Source of the DNA: Lachnospiraceae bacterium
GTDB taxonomy: Bacteria > Bacillota > Clostridia > Oscillospirales > CAG-272
Length of the DNA: 64,000 nt
NCBI GenBank assembly: GCA_024404495.1
Contig: JAKSPT010000007.1
Coordinates: forward strand, 1-64,000
Direction of reading: 5' to 3'
Shown: one piece after another, positions 41,447-49,940 of the stretch
Position numbering within the stretch: position 1 is the stretch's first letter
Layout: the number at the start of each line of letters is the position of its first letter
Translations under genes and position numbers: made by a program
The notes under the pieces: model-generated
What the model saw: the letters and a program-made list of their open reading frames with translations, nothing else
Database searches by the model: none
Told to the model about the DNA's origin: nothing

Positions 41447-42847
41447 ATGAGAATTGCAAAACGCACGCCCTTTTCGGGCAGACCCTTCATTACCTCGCCC
41501 TCCGTCCTCGGCTGTTCGCCGGACAAGCCGTTTTTATATCGCCTTTCGGCGATCGGCGCCCGCCCGATCACCTTTTCGGTGAAGGGGCTGCCGGACGGAC
41601 TGAAGCTTGAAGGACAGATCGTTTCCGGCACGCCGCTGTTCGGCGGCTGTTATACGCTCACCGTAACGGCGGAAAACGGAGAGGGAAGAGCGGAAAAAGA
41701 GATCCGTCTCGAGGTCTTTCCCGGCAATATCCGCCGCACGCCGCTTCTGGGCTTCACGACGTGGAACGCTTTTGCCTCCGCCGTGACGGAGGAAGACCTG
41801 AACGACACCGCCCTCTGTATGGAGGAAAACGGGCTGATCGACTATGGGTATCATTATATCAATCTCGATTCCTCGTGGCAGGGGGAGTACGGCGGCGAAT
41901 TCGACGCCATCCAACCCTGTTCCCGTTTCCCGGACCTGCCGGGGACGATCGCGAAGCTGCACGGGAAGGGATATCTTTTCGGCATTTATTCCTCCCCCTT
42001 CATCGAGCCGTGGGGCTGTCCGCCCGACCGCAGGAGTATCCCGGGCTGTACGCTTCCCCCCGCCGATCCCCGTTTCCCCTCCAATAACGGCGGGATCGGG
42101 ACCGACAGAAGGGAAAAGAACAACGTGCGTCAGTGGGCGGCGTGGGGCGTGGACTATCTGAAATACGACTGGGGTCCCACCGATCCGGTCAACGCCGACA
42201 TCATGCGGAAGGCGCTTGACGAAAGCCCCCGCGATATCGCCTACTGCATCACGGTCATGGCAATGCCCGATTCCGCGGAATACTGGCGCAGAAACGCCGC
42301 CTCGTGGCGCTGCTGCCCGGACACCGACGGCAAATGGGAGACCGTAAAGAAGACGGCGGACGCCTATCTGCCGTGGCAGAGGATCTCGGGACACGGGCAC
42401 TATATCGACCTCGATATGCTCGCCATCGGCAAAATGCAGACATTTGTCTGCGATCTGACCGAAAACGAAATGGTTTTCGACTATTCGCTCCGCGCCTTCC
42501 TGACCGTGCCGATACAGATCAGCAGCAAGCTGCGGCAGGCGGACGATTTCGAGCTCGACCTTTACGAAAACGAAGAGGTCATCGCGCTGAATCAGGACGG
42601 GCTCCTGCTCGCGCCGACCCTCGCGGCGGCGGACGGGGACCTTCGTATCTACGAAAAGAAGCTGGAAAACGGCGATCTCGCGCTCGGCATCTTCAACGGT
42701 TCCGACGCGGAAAAAGAGGTCGTATATACCCTCGGGAAAAAGCGCACGGTGCGCGATCTGTGGCGGAAAGAGGATCTGCCCCTTTCGGACAGGATCGCGG
42801 TCCGCGTCGAACCGCACGCGGCGCTCCTTTACCGGATCGAAAAATAA
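41447..42847 (+). CDS. GH27 alpha-galactosidase / alpha-N-acetylgalactosaminidase family
   Basis: A 466-residue enzyme without signal peptide. An N-terminal cadherin/putative-Ig module (about 1-90; LPDGLKLEGQIVSGTP) is followed by the GH27 barrel starting LLGFTTWNAFASAV near 99. YHYINLDSSWQG follows, and the nucleophile is Asp241 in DYLKYDWGPT. HYIDLDMLAIG near 320 carries the acid/base region. A beta domain ends the protein. The family removes alpha-linked galactose or GalNAc. AGGAAG precedes the ATG. It follows the GH-A-like lipoprotein and precedes a shikimate-kinase-like gene. Confidence 0.85.
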   Translation: MRIAKRTPFSGRPFITSPSVLGCSPDKPFLYRLSAIGARPITFSVKGLPDGLKLEGQIVSGTPLFGGCYTLTVTAENGEGRAEKEIRLEVFPGNIRRTPLLGFTTWNAFASAVTEEDLNDTALCMEENGLIDYGYHYINLDSSWQGEYGGEFDAIQPCSRFPDLPGTIAKLHGKGYLFGIYSSPFIEPWGCPPDRRSIPGCTLPPADPRFPSNNGGIGTDRREKNNVRQWAAWGVDYLKYDWGPTDPVNADIMRKALDESPRDIAYCITVMAMPDSAEYWRRNAASWRCCPDTDGKWETVKKTADAYLPWQRISGHGHYIDLDMLAIGKMQTFVCDLTENEMVFDYSLRAFLTVPIQISSKLRQADDFELDLYENEEVIALNQDGLLLAPTLAAADGDLRIYEKKLENGDLALGIFNGSDAEKEVVYTLGKKRTVRDLWRKEDLPLSDRIAVRVEPHAALLYRIEK

Positions 42848-42868
42848 AAGCGTAAACAGGATTCCATT

Positions 42869-43390
42869 ATGAGAAAGAACGTCATTCTGATCGGGATGCC
42901 CGGCGCCGGCAAGAGCACCGTCGGCGTCGTGCTTGCCAAAATGCTCGGCTATTCCTTTCTTGATTCCGATCTCGTCATTCAGAACGCGACGGGGAAGCGT
43001 CTCCCGGATCTGATCGTGGAAAACGGTCCCGAGGGCTTCATCCGGATCGAGGAGGAGATCCTTTCGGGGATCGAGGCGGAGGGCACCGTTATCGCCACCG
43101 GCGGCAGCGCGGTCTACGGCGAGCGGGCGATGAAGCATTTCCGCGAAAACGGCGTCGTCGTTTATCTGTCGCTCCCGTTCCGCACCGTCGCGTCCCGGCT
43201 CGGCGATCCGAAAAGGCGCGGGGTGGTGCTGAAGGAAGGGCAGGATCTGCGCGCGGCGTTCGGCGAGAGGACGGTCCTTTACCGGAAATACGCCGATCTT
43301 ACCCCGGATATCCGCGGCAAGCGCCTGCGGGAAACGGCGGAAACGGTTTGCGCCGCCGTTGAAGAATGGCTGAAAAACGGGAAAGTATGA
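42869..43390 (+). CDS. aroK: Shikimate kinase
   Basis: A 173-residue P-loop kinase of the shikimate pathway that phosphorylates shikimate at O3. It shows Walker A GMPGAGKST (9-17), the shikimate-binding DSD (about 33-35), GFIRIEEEIL (Arg and Glu of the EFR segment) and ATGGSAVY in place of the classical GGGxV. The Ser for Gly swap in the substrate loop is mild but leaves some doubt about the substrate. No other aro gene is nearby. It lies behind the GH27 gene and overlaps the RadC-like gene by four bases. Confidence 0.8.
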   Translation: MRKNVILIGMPGAGKSTVGVVLAKMLGYSFLDSDLVIQNATGKRLPDLIVENGPEGFIRIEEEILSGIEAEGTVIATGGSAVYGERAMKHFRENGVVVYLSLPFRTVASRLGDPKRRGVVLKEGQDLRAAFGERTVLYRKYADLTPDIRGKRLRETAETVCAAVEEWLKNGKV

Positions 43391-44112
43391 GCGAAAAAGA
43401 GAAAACGAAGAAAAAAGAAAACGTGCACAAGGATCACCGCAGCCGGATGCACGAAAGGTTTCTGAATACCGGCTTCGAGCATTTCGAGCCTCATCAGGTA
43501 TTGGAATATCTCCTTTTCTTTCCGATCCCGCGGCGGGATACCAACCCGACGGCGCACAGACTTCTGAACGCGTTCAAGGGGGATTTCGACCGCGTGCTCC
43601 GCGCGAAGCCCGGGGCGCTGACGAAGGTGGAGGGCGTGGGGGAAAGGACCGCCGGGTTTTTCTCTCTGCTCGGGATTATCGACCGGAAATACCGCGGCGG
43701 CGGGGAGAAGGACGGCGCGGAGCTGAAGAACCGCCGCGAGGTTCTGGAGCGGCTGATCCCGTTTTTAAGGAGAGAGCCCGACGGGACGGTCTGCGTGATG
43801 TTTTTCAATAACTCGGTCGAGCCGCTCGACACCGTGCGGTACGACGGGAAGCGGTTCGGTTATCCGACGCCCGATTACCGGCTGATCGTAAAGGACGCGA
43901 TGGACCGAAACGCGGGCTCGCTCGCGACCGCGAGGAAGTGCGGAGGAAGGATCTCGTTTTCCGCGAAGGAACGGGCGGCGTTCCGGGAACTCGATCATCT
44001 GCTTCGGCGGCTTGATATGTGTCTCATCGATCATTTCGCCGTGACCGATACCGACGGGGAAGCCTGCTTCGGTCAGAACGCGCTGGATCTCGCGTTTTTC
44101 ACGGAAGCGTAA
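43387..44112 (+). CDS. RadC-family protein lacking the JAMM metal motif
   Basis: A 241-residue relative of RadC/UPF0758. The N-terminal helix-hairpin-helix part (about 20-105) has HQVLEYLLFFPIPRRDTNP and KVEGVGERTAGFFSLL. The C-terminal domain aligns to the JAMM fold (TVCVMFFNNSVEPLDTV ... DMCLIDHFAVTD), but the place of the metal motif HNHPSG reads ARKCGG (182-187). The two zinc-binding histidines are gone, so metalloprotease-type activity is not expected. The ATG at 43387 overlaps the aroK stop. The function of RadC-type proteins is unsettled even when intact. Confidence 0.8.
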   Translation: MSEKEKTKKKENVHKDHRSRMHERFLNTGFEHFEPHQVLEYLLFFPIPRRDTNPTAHRLLNAFKGDFDRVLRAKPGALTKVEGVGERTAGFFSLLGIIDRKYRGGGEKDGAELKNRREVLERLIPFLRREPDGTVCVMFFNNSVEPLDTVRYDGKRFGYPTPDYRLIVKDAMDRNAGSLATARKCGGRISFSAKERAAFRELDHLLRRLDMCLIDHFAVTDTDGEACFGQNALDLAFFTEA

Positions 44113-44114
44113 AT

Positions 44115-44150
44115 GGGGTTGTTGCACTAACGCGCAGCAGCCCCTTTTTT
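44115..44150 (+). terminator. Terminator after the RadC-like gene
   Basis: GGGGTTGTTGC (44115-44125) pairs with GCAGCAGCCCC (44134-44144, two wobbles), followed by six T. Confidence 0.9.
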
Positions 44151-44181
44151 ATGAAAAAATGGCGTGAAAAGGGGAAAATAC

Positions 44182-44210
44182 TTGATTTTTTTCCCGGAAT
44201 CGGTTATAAT
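44182..44210 (+). promoter_or_regulatory. Upstream promoter P1 of the his operon
   Basis: TTGATT (44182-44187), 17-bp spacer, TATAAT (44205-44210). Confidence 0.75.
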
Positions 44211-44249
44211 AGGAAAGTATTTTTTGAAAAAATAAAAATATTTTCAGAT

Positions 44250-44294
44250 AAGTGTTGACTTTAACACTTTACCGTGATAAAATACTAAAGTGTT
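44250..44294 (+). promoter_or_regulatory. Promoter P2 of the his operon with a three-half-site operator
   Basis: TTGACT (44255-44260), 17-bp spacer, TAAAAT (44278-44283). Three copies of the same half-site bracket it: AAGTGTT (44250-44256, overlapping -35), AACACTT (44263-44269, spacer) and AAGTGTT (44288-44294, after -10). The outer two with the middle one form AACACTTTA-N16-TAAAGTGTT and a shorter AAGTGTT-N6-AACACTT palindrome. The adjacent TrpR-like protein is the obvious candidate to bind here. This is an inference from position and symmetry. Confidence 0.65.
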
Positions 44295-44321
44295 TTGGAT
44301 CCGGAAAGGAATGACCCTGCG

Positions 44322-44618
44322 ATGAATTACAAAAACGAGGCGACAGACCGTCTTTTCGAGGCGATCCTTTCTTTGAAAAACGAGGAGGAGTGCGCCGCAT
44401 TTCTCGAAGATCTGTGTACGGTCAAGGAGCTCCACGATATGGGACAGCGGCTCGAAACGGCGGTCCTGCTGTCGGAGGGAACGTCCTATCAGAAGATCAG
44501 CGAAAAGGTCGGGATCAGTTCCGCGACCGTCAGCCGCGTCAACCGCTGTCTCGTCTACGGCGACGGCGGCTACCGCGAGATCATCAGCCGACTGAAGGAA
44601 CGGAAAACGAATGAATAA
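44322..44618 (+). CDS. TrpR-like regulator of the YerC/YecD family, probable histidine repressor
   Basis: A 98-residue protein of the YerC/YecD (TrpR-related) family. The helical start ATDRLFEAILSLKNEEECAAF is followed by ELHDMGQRLETAVLLSEG, and the helix-turn-helix is SYQKISEKVGISSATVSRVN (about 64-83). In Firmicutes this family has been predicted from comparative genomics to control histidine biosynthesis genes, and here it heads the his operon. The frame opens at a TTG (44295) inside the operator. The ATG at 44322, 11 bases after AAAGGA, is the likely start. It overlaps hisZ. Confidence 0.8.
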   Translation: MNYKNEATDRLFEAILSLKNEEECAAFLEDLCTVKELHDMGQRLETAVLLSEGTSYQKISEKVGISSATVSRVNRCLVYGDGGYREIISRLKERKTNE

Positions 44619-45732
44619 AGGAGAACGGCAACTGATGAAAACCGCCGAATTCACCGACGGAACGGACCCGATCCTGAACGGGCTCCGCACCCTTTACGCG
44701 AGCCGCGGGTACACGCATTACAAAATGAATAAATTCGAGGAGTACGATCTGTACGCCGGGAACAAGGACTTTCTGATCTCGGACAGCGTCATCACCTTCA
44801 CCGACGGCACGGGAAAGCTCCTCGCCCTGAAGCCCGACGTGACCCTTTCGATCGTCAAGAACACCCCGGATACCGTCAACGGTACGAAAAAGCTTTGGTA
44901 CAACGAAAACGTCTACCGCGTGGCGAAGGGAAGCCGCAGCTTCCGCGAAATCATGCAGGTCGGGCTGGAATGTATCGGCAGCGTGGACGGCGTCTGCGTC
45001 CGCGAGGTGCTTTCCCTCGCGCTGAACAGCCTGAAAACGGTCGGCGGCGCCTGCGTGCTTTCGGTCTCTCACCTCGGCATTCTGAACGAGCTGATGGATT
45101 CGCTCGGTATCCCGGACGCCGAGCGCCCCGCGCTGCTCGGTCTGATCGGGGAAAAGAACCTGCACGAGCTCGGTTCCGCGCTTGACCGTCTCGGCGTCGG
45201 GAAGGAAAAGGCGGATCTGCTTCTTTCTCTTCCCGTCCTCCGCGGCTCGACCGAAGAGATCCTTGCTTCTCTGAACGAAGCGCTTCACGGTCTCGTCAGC
45301 AAAGGTACTCTTTCGGAATTCACCTCGGTCCTCGGCGGTCTTGCCGGGGAAAAGGAGATCGTGATCGACTTCACGGTCGTCAGCGACCTGCATTATTACA
45401 GCGGCTTCGTGTTCAAGGGCTACGTCGAGGGCATCCCGGCAAGCGTCCTTTCGGGCGGTCAGTACGACCGTCTGATGCGGAAAATGGGCAAGCGTGCCGG
45501 TGCGATCGGCTTTGCGGTCTACCTCGATCTGATCGGACAGTATCAGAAGAGCACGACCGCCTTCGATGCCGACGTGCTTCTGCTTTACGACGCTTCCTCT
45601 TCTGCCGCCGCGGTCTGTGCCGAAGCCGACCGTCTGGTTGCCGATGGAAAGAGCGTCCGCACCGCGAGCGTCGTTCCGGAGGGACTGTCCTTCCGGGAAA
45701 CCGTCACGATGCGCGAAGGGAAGGTGATCTGA
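44611..45732 (+). CDS. hisZ: ATP phosphoribosyltransferase regulatory subunit
   Basis: A 373-residue paralogue of histidyl-tRNA synthetase without aminoacylation function. It activates the short HisG and mediates histidine feedback. Visible are the class II core GKLLALKPDVTLSIVKN (motif 2 region near 71-87), FREIMQVGLECIG (near 111-123) and the HisA-like VVSDLHYYSGFVFKGYV. The start at 44611 overlaps the regulator stop. An in-frame ATG at 44635 has the better AAAGGAG and would drop eight residues. It directly precedes hisG, as required for the heteromeric enzyme. Confidence 0.92.
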   Translation: MNKGERQLMKTAEFTDGTDPILNGLRTLYASRGYTHYKMNKFEEYDLYAGNKDFLISDSVITFTDGTGKLLALKPDVTLSIVKNTPDTVNGTKKLWYNENVYRVAKGSRSFREIMQVGLECIGSVDGVCVREVLSLALNSLKTVGGACVLSVSHLGILNELMDSLGIPDAERPALLGLIGEKNLHELGSALDRLGVGKEKADLLLSLPVLRGSTEEILASLNEALHGLVSKGTLSEFTSVLGGLAGEKEIVIDFTVVSDLHYYSGFVFKGYVEGIPASVLSGGQYDRLMRKMGKRAGAIGFAVYLDLIGQYQKSTTAFDADVLLLYDASSSAAAVCAEADRLVADGKSVRTASVVPEGLSFRETVTMREGKVI

Positions 45733-45733
45733 C

Positions 45734-46372
45734 GTGAAGACGATGCTGAATATCGCGCTCCCGAAGGGACGCCTCGGCGAAAAGGTGTACGATATGTTCG
45801 CCCGTGCCGGTTACCCCTGTCCCGCGCTGCTTGAAAACAGCCGCAAGCTGATCTTCGAGAACGAGGAAGCTGGCGTCCGTTATTTCTGGGTCAAGCCCTC
45901 CGACGTCGCGATCTACGTCGAGCGCGGCGCCGCCGATATCGGGGTCGCGGGGAAGGACATCCTGCTCGAATACCGTCCCGACGTTTACGAGCTTCTCGAC
46001 CTGAAAACCGGGATCTGCCGTATGGCGGTCGCCGCGAAAAAGGACTTCCGCGACGATACCACCCGCGCGCTCCGCGTCGCGACGAAATTCTCGAATATCG
46101 CCGAGCACTACTATCTGTCGAAGGGCAGAGACATTGATATCATCCATCTGAACGGTTCGATCGAGATCGCGCCGATCCTCGGGCTCTCCGACGTCATCGT
46201 CGATATCGTCGAGACCGGAACGACGCTGAAGGAAAACGACCTTATCGTTTACGACACGGTGGTGCCGATCAGCGCGCGTCTGATCGCGAACAAATCGGGC
46301 AGCCGCTTCAAGGGCGGAGAGATCGACCGCCTCGTCGCCGAAATGGCGAAGATTGTTGAGGAAAAAGAATGA
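45734..46372 (+). CDS. hisG: ATP phosphoribosyltransferase, short form
   Basis: A 212-residue catalytic subunit for the first histidine step, joining ATP and PRPP to phosphoribosyl-ATP. It has NIALPKGRLGEKVYDMF (near 6-22), the ADIGVAGKDILLEY segment and the PRPP loop VDIVETGTTLKENDL (near 157-171). It lacks the C-terminal regulatory domain of the long form, matching the presence of hisZ. The GTG start at 45734 is preferred because AGGTG lies seven bases upstream. The ATG three codons later has no SD. It overlaps hisD by four bases. Confidence 0.95.
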   Translation: MKTMLNIALPKGRLGEKVYDMFARAGYPCPALLENSRKLIFENEEAGVRYFWVKPSDVAIYVERGAADIGVAGKDILLEYRPDVYELLDLKTGICRMAVAAKKDFRDDTTRALRVATKFSNIAEHYYLSKGRDIDIIHLNGSIEIAPILGLSDVIVDIVETGTTLKENDLIVYDTVVPISARLIANKSGSRFKGGEIDRLVAEMAKIVEEKE

Positions 46373-47649
46373 TCAGGATCATGAAATACGGCGAGGAGCC
46401 GAACGAAAAGATTTTTGCCCGCACGGTCCCGACGGTGAACGTCGAGGCGATCGTTGCGGATATCATTAAAAACGTCCGTGAAAACGGAGATAAGGCGCTT
46501 TTTGAATATACGAAGCGCTTTGACGGCGCCGACCTCACCTCGCTTGAGGTGACAAAGGAAGAGATCGCCGAGGCGGTCGGCAAGGTCGACCCGAAGCTCG
46601 TCGCCATCATGAAGAAGGCGGCGGAAAACATCCGGAAATTTCACAGCCGTCAGGTTCGCAACAGCTTCATCCTGAACGATACCGACGGCGTCGTCGTCGG
46701 GCAGAAGATCATCCCGGTCGACCGCGCGGGTCTGTACGTTCCGGGCGGCACGGCGGCGTATCCCTCCACGGTGCTGATGGATTCCATTCCCGCGAAGATC
46801 GCGGGCGTGGGGGAGGTCGTGATCGTGACCCCGCCCGGAAAGGACGGGAAGATCAATCCGGTCATCCTCGCGGCGGCATCGGTCGCGGGCGTGGACCGCA
46901 TCTTCAAGGTCGGCGGCGCGCAGGCGATCGCCGCGCTTGCCTACGGGACCGAAAGCGTCCCGAAGGTCGATAAGATCGTCGGTCCCGGCAACGCCTTCGT
47001 CGCCGAGGCGAAAAAGCAGGTCTTCGGCAGAGTGTCGATCGATATGATCGCCGGACCGAGCGAGATCCTCGTCGTTGCCGACGGCACGAACGATCCCCGC
47101 TTCGTCGCGGCGGATCTGCTCTCGCAGGCGGAACACGATAAGATGGCGAGCGCCGTCCTCGTGACCGATTCGGCGGAACTTGCCGAAAAGGTCAGCGCCG
47201 AGCTCGAACGGCAGATCCCGCTTCTCCTTCGCGCCGATATCGCCCGCGCCTCGATCGACGTCAACGGCAAGATCATCGTTGCCGACACGCTTGACGCCGC
47301 GATCGGGATCGCAAACGAGATCGCGCCCGAGCACCTTGAGCTTTCGGTCGATAATCCCTTTGATTATCTTGATAAGATCCGTCACGCCGGTTCGGTCTTC
47401 ATGGGCAAGAACTGTCCCGAGGCGCTCGGCGACTACTTTGCCGGACCGAACCACACGCTCCCGACGAGCGGAACCGCGAAATTCTCCAGCCCGCTTTCGG
47501 TCGACGATTTCATCAAGAAGACTCAATATACCTACTACACCCGCGACGCTTTGAAGCGCGTCGCGGACGACGTCGCGTCCTTCGCCGAGGCGGAAGGGCT
47601 CACCGGTCACGCGCGCAGTGCCGTGATCCGTACCGAAGACGACGACTGA
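46369..47649 (+). CDS. hisD: Histidinol dehydrogenase
   Basis: A 426-residue zinc enzyme for the last two oxidations, L-histidinol to L-histidine with two NAD. Typical segments are GLYVPGGTAAYPSTVLM (near 121-137), KVDKIVGPGNAFVAEAKK (near 202-219) and DMIAGPSEILVVAD (near 224-237). LLSQAEHDKMASAVLV carries zinc and catalytic His, EIAPEHLEL (near 322) the Glu/His pair, and YFAGPNHTLPT (near 361) the last zinc His. Length is normal. The ATG overlaps the hisG stop. Confidence 0.97.
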   Translation: MIRIMKYGEEPNEKIFARTVPTVNVEAIVADIIKNVRENGDKALFEYTKRFDGADLTSLEVTKEEIAEAVGKVDPKLVAIMKKAAENIRKFHSRQVRNSFILNDTDGVVVGQKIIPVDRAGLYVPGGTAAYPSTVLMDSIPAKIAGVGEVVIVTPPGKDGKINPVILAAASVAGVDRIFKVGGAQAIAALAYGTESVPKVDKIVGPGNAFVAEAKKQVFGRVSIDMIAGPSEILVVADGTNDPRFVAADLLSQAEHDKMASAVLVTDSAELAEKVSAELERQIPLLLRADIARASIDVNGKIIVADTLDAAIGIANEIAPEHLELSVDNPFDYLDKIRHAGSVFMGKNCPEALGDYFAGPNHTLPTSGTAKFSSPLSVDDFIKKTQYTYYTRDALKRVADDVASFAEAEGLTGHARSAVIRTEDDD

Positions 47650-47665
47650 AAGGGAAGGCATCACC

Positions 47666-48730
47666 GTGAGCAGATTTTTCAGTGAAAAATACGGGTCTCT
47701 GGTCCCCTATACCCCGGGCGAACAGCCGAAGGATCAGAAATACGTCAAGCTGAACACCAACGAATCCCCGTTTCCCCCGTCCTTAAAGGCAAGGAGGCTG
47801 GCAAAAGCCGAGGCGGATAAGCTCAAGCTCTATTCCGACCCCGAATGCCGCGATCTGACCGCCGCGGCGGCGGAATATCTCGGGATCCCGAAGGACCGCA
47901 TTATCTTCAATAACGGTTCGGACGAGACGCTGAACTTCGCGTTCATGGCGTTCTGCGACAAGGATCACCCCGCCGTCTTCCCGGATATCACCTACGGCTT
48001 TTATCCGGTCTTCGCCGAGCTGAACGGCGTTCCCTACGAGACGGTCCCGCTCCGCGAGGACTTCACAGTCAACGTCGACGACTTTCTGAACGTCGGAAAG
48101 ACGGTGCTCCTTGCCAACCCGAACGCCCCGACCGGCATCGCCCTCCCGCTCTCCGAGATCGAAAGGATCGTCGCCTCCAACCCGGACAACGTCGTCGTCA
48201 TCGACGAGGCATACGTTGATTTCGGCGGAGAAAGCGCGATCCCGCTGACCGAAAAATACGATAATCTTCTGGTCATCCAGACCTTTTCCAAGTCCCGTTC
48301 GCTTGCGGGCGCGCGGCTCGGCTTCGGCGTAGGCTGCCCCGCGCTGATCCGCGACCTCAATACCGTCCGCTATTCCACCAACCCCTATAACGTCAACCGG
48401 ATGACGATGGCGGCGGGCGTCGGCGCGCTTGCCGATCAGGAATACTTTGAAAAGAACTGCAAAACCGTGATGAAGACCCGCGCGTGGACGGTAAACGAAC
48501 TGAAAAAGCTCGGCTTCACCGTTCTCGATTCGTGCGCGAACTTCATTTTTACCTCCGATCCCGATTATCCCGGTGCCGAGCTCTACCGCGACCTGAAGGA
48601 AAACGGCATCCTCGTCCGCCACTTCACGGCGCCGAGGCTCGATCCCTATAACCGCATCACGATCGGAAGCAGGGACGAAATGAAGATCCTGATCGACACG
48701 ATCAAAAAACTGAAAGAGGAAAGAAAATGA
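47666..48730 (+). CDS. hisC: Histidinol-phosphate aminotransferase
   Basis: A 354-residue PLP enzyme of fold type I that moves an amino group from glutamate to imidazole-acetol phosphate. It has the substrate-binding start [11 protein letters not shown] (near 29-39), [14 protein letters not shown] (PLP phosphate loop near 82-95), [22 protein letters not shown] (near 178) and the Schiff-base Lys in [15 protein letters not shown] (near 209-223). GTG start with GGAAGG nine bases upstream. The next gene overlaps its stop by four bases. Confidence 0.95.
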   Translation: MSRFFSEKYGSLVPYTPGEQPKDQKYVKLNTNESPFPPSLKARRLAKAEADKLKLYSDPECRDLTAAAAEYLGIPKDRIIFNNGSDETLNFAFMAFCDKDHPAVFPDITYGFYPVFAELNGVPYETVPLREDFTVNVDDFLNVGKTVLLANPNAPTGIALPLSEIERIVASNPDNVVVIDEAYVDFGGESAIPLTEKYDNLLVIQTFSKSRSLAGARLGFGVGCPALIRDLNTVRYSTNPYNVNRMTMAAGVGALADQEYFEKNCKTVMKTRAWTVNELKKLGFTVLDSCANFIFTSDPDYPGAELYRDLKENGILVRHFTAPRLDPYNRITIGSRDEMKILIDTIKKLKEERK

Positions 48731-49317
48731 GAAAGGCTGAAATCACCCGCAAAACCGCGGAAACCGATATCGCGCTTTCCCTCGACCTTGACGGGAAGGG
48801 CGTTTCCGCGATCGACACCGGCTGCGGCTTCCTTGACCATATGCTCACGCTTTTCGCAAAGCACGGCGGCTTCGATCTGACCGTTTCCTGCAAGGGCGAT
48901 ACTTACGTTGACGGCCATCACACGGTCGAGGATATCGGCATCGCGCTCGGCACCGCGTTCCGCGAGGCGCTCGGCGATAAGAAGGGGATCACCCGCTACG
49001 CCGATACCACCCTCCCGATGGACGAGGCGCTGATCCTCACCGCCGTCGATATTTCGGGCAGATGCTTCCTCGGCTACGAGGTTTCCGTGCCGACGGAAAA
49101 GGTCGGTACCTTCGATACCGAGCTCGTCAAAGAGTTCTGGCTCGGCTTTATCCGCAACGCGGGCGTGACCCTCCATATCCGTCAGCTCGCCGGTGAAAAC
49201 TCGCACCACATCCTTGAGGGGATCTTCAAGTCGGCGGCGAGAACGCTCCGCAAAGCGGTCGAAACCGATCCCCGTTTTGCCGACAGCGTTCCCTCCACCA
49301 AAGGAGTTCTTCAATGA
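48727..49317 (+). CDS. hisB: Imidazoleglycerol-phosphate dehydratase
   Basis: A 196-residue manganese enzyme that dehydrates imidazole glycerol phosphate. It is the monofunctional form without the phosphatase domain of E. coli HisB. Family motifs are [20 protein letters not shown] (near 37-56), [14 protein letters not shown] (near 68-81) and the second metal site [14 protein letters not shown] (near 162-175). Start overlaps the hisC stop, and the stop overlaps the hisH ATG. The missing phosphatase step is supplied by the PHP protein at the operon end. Confidence 0.96.
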   Translation: MRKAEITRKTAETDIALSLDLDGKGVSAIDTGCGFLDHMLTLFAKHGGFDLTVSCKGDTYVDGHHTVEDIGIALGTAFREALGDKKGITRYADTTLPMDEALILTAVDISGRCFLGYEVSVPTEKVGTFDTELVKEFWLGFIRNAGVTLHIRQLAGENSHHILEGIFKSAARTLRKAVETDPRFADSVPSTKGVLQ

Positions 49318-49940
49318 TCGCCATCGTTGATTACGGCGTCGGCAACCTCTTTTCGCTGAAATGCTCCTTCAACCGCATCGGCGCGGAAACGGTCGTCACC
49401 TCCGATCCCGCGGTCATCCGCGCGGCGGACAAGATCCTGCTTCCCGGCGTCGGCGCCTTCGGCGACGCGGCGGAAAAGCTGCGCGAAAGCGGTCTTTCCG
49501 GTCTTCTGAAAGAAGAAGCCCGCTCCGGCAAGCCGTTTCTCGGCATCTGCCTCGGGATGCAGCTTCTTTTTGAAAAAAGCTATGAGTACGGGGAACACGA
49601 GGGGCTCGGGCTCATCCCGGGCGTGATCCGTCCGATCGCGGACGTCATCCCCGAAGGGCTCAAGATCCCGCAGATCGGCTGGAACGCGCTCCGCTTCCGG
49701 AAGGAAAGCGATCTTTTCTCGGGCATCAAGGACGGCGATCACGTCTATTTCGTCCATTCCTTTTACGCCGCCGACTGTGAGGAGCACGTCATCGCCGATA
49801 CCGAATACGGCGCGTATCTGACCGCCGCGGTGCAGAAGGGCAACGTTTACGGCTGTCAGTTCCATCCCGAAAAGAGCGGTAACGTCGGTCTGAACATCCT
49901 GCGCGCCTTTGCGGGGCTGAAAGGAACCACGAAATGCTGA
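49314..49940 (+). CDS. hisH: Imidazole glycerol phosphate synthase, glutaminase subunit
   Basis: A 208-residue class I glutamine amidotransferase that delivers ammonia to HisF. It begins [18 protein letters not shown], with the oxyanion region [12 protein letters not shown] (near 43-54), the nucleophile Cys in [11 protein letters not shown] (near 79-89) and the catalytic His/Glu in [13 protein letters not shown] near the C-terminus. AAGGAG nine bases before the ATG lies inside hisB. It forms a 1:1 complex with HisF, encoded two genes later. It overlaps hisA by seven bases. Confidence 0.96.
   Translation: MIAIVDYGVGNLFSLKCSFNRIGAETVVTSDPAVIRAADKILLPGVGAFGDAAEKLRESGLSGLLKEEARSGKPFLGICLGMQLLFEKSYEYGEHEGLGLIPGVIRPIADVIPEGLKIPQIGWNALRFRKESDLFSGIKDGDHVYFVHSFYAADCEEHVIADTEYGAYLTAAVQKGNVYGCQFHPEKSGNVGLNILRAFAGLKGTTKC

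Noticed and set aside
40174-41631. 485-codon minus-strand ORF
   Set aside because: It is antisense to the GH-A-like lipoprotein and runs through its promoter.
46249-47664. 471-codon minus-strand ORF
   Set aside because: It is antisense to hisD.
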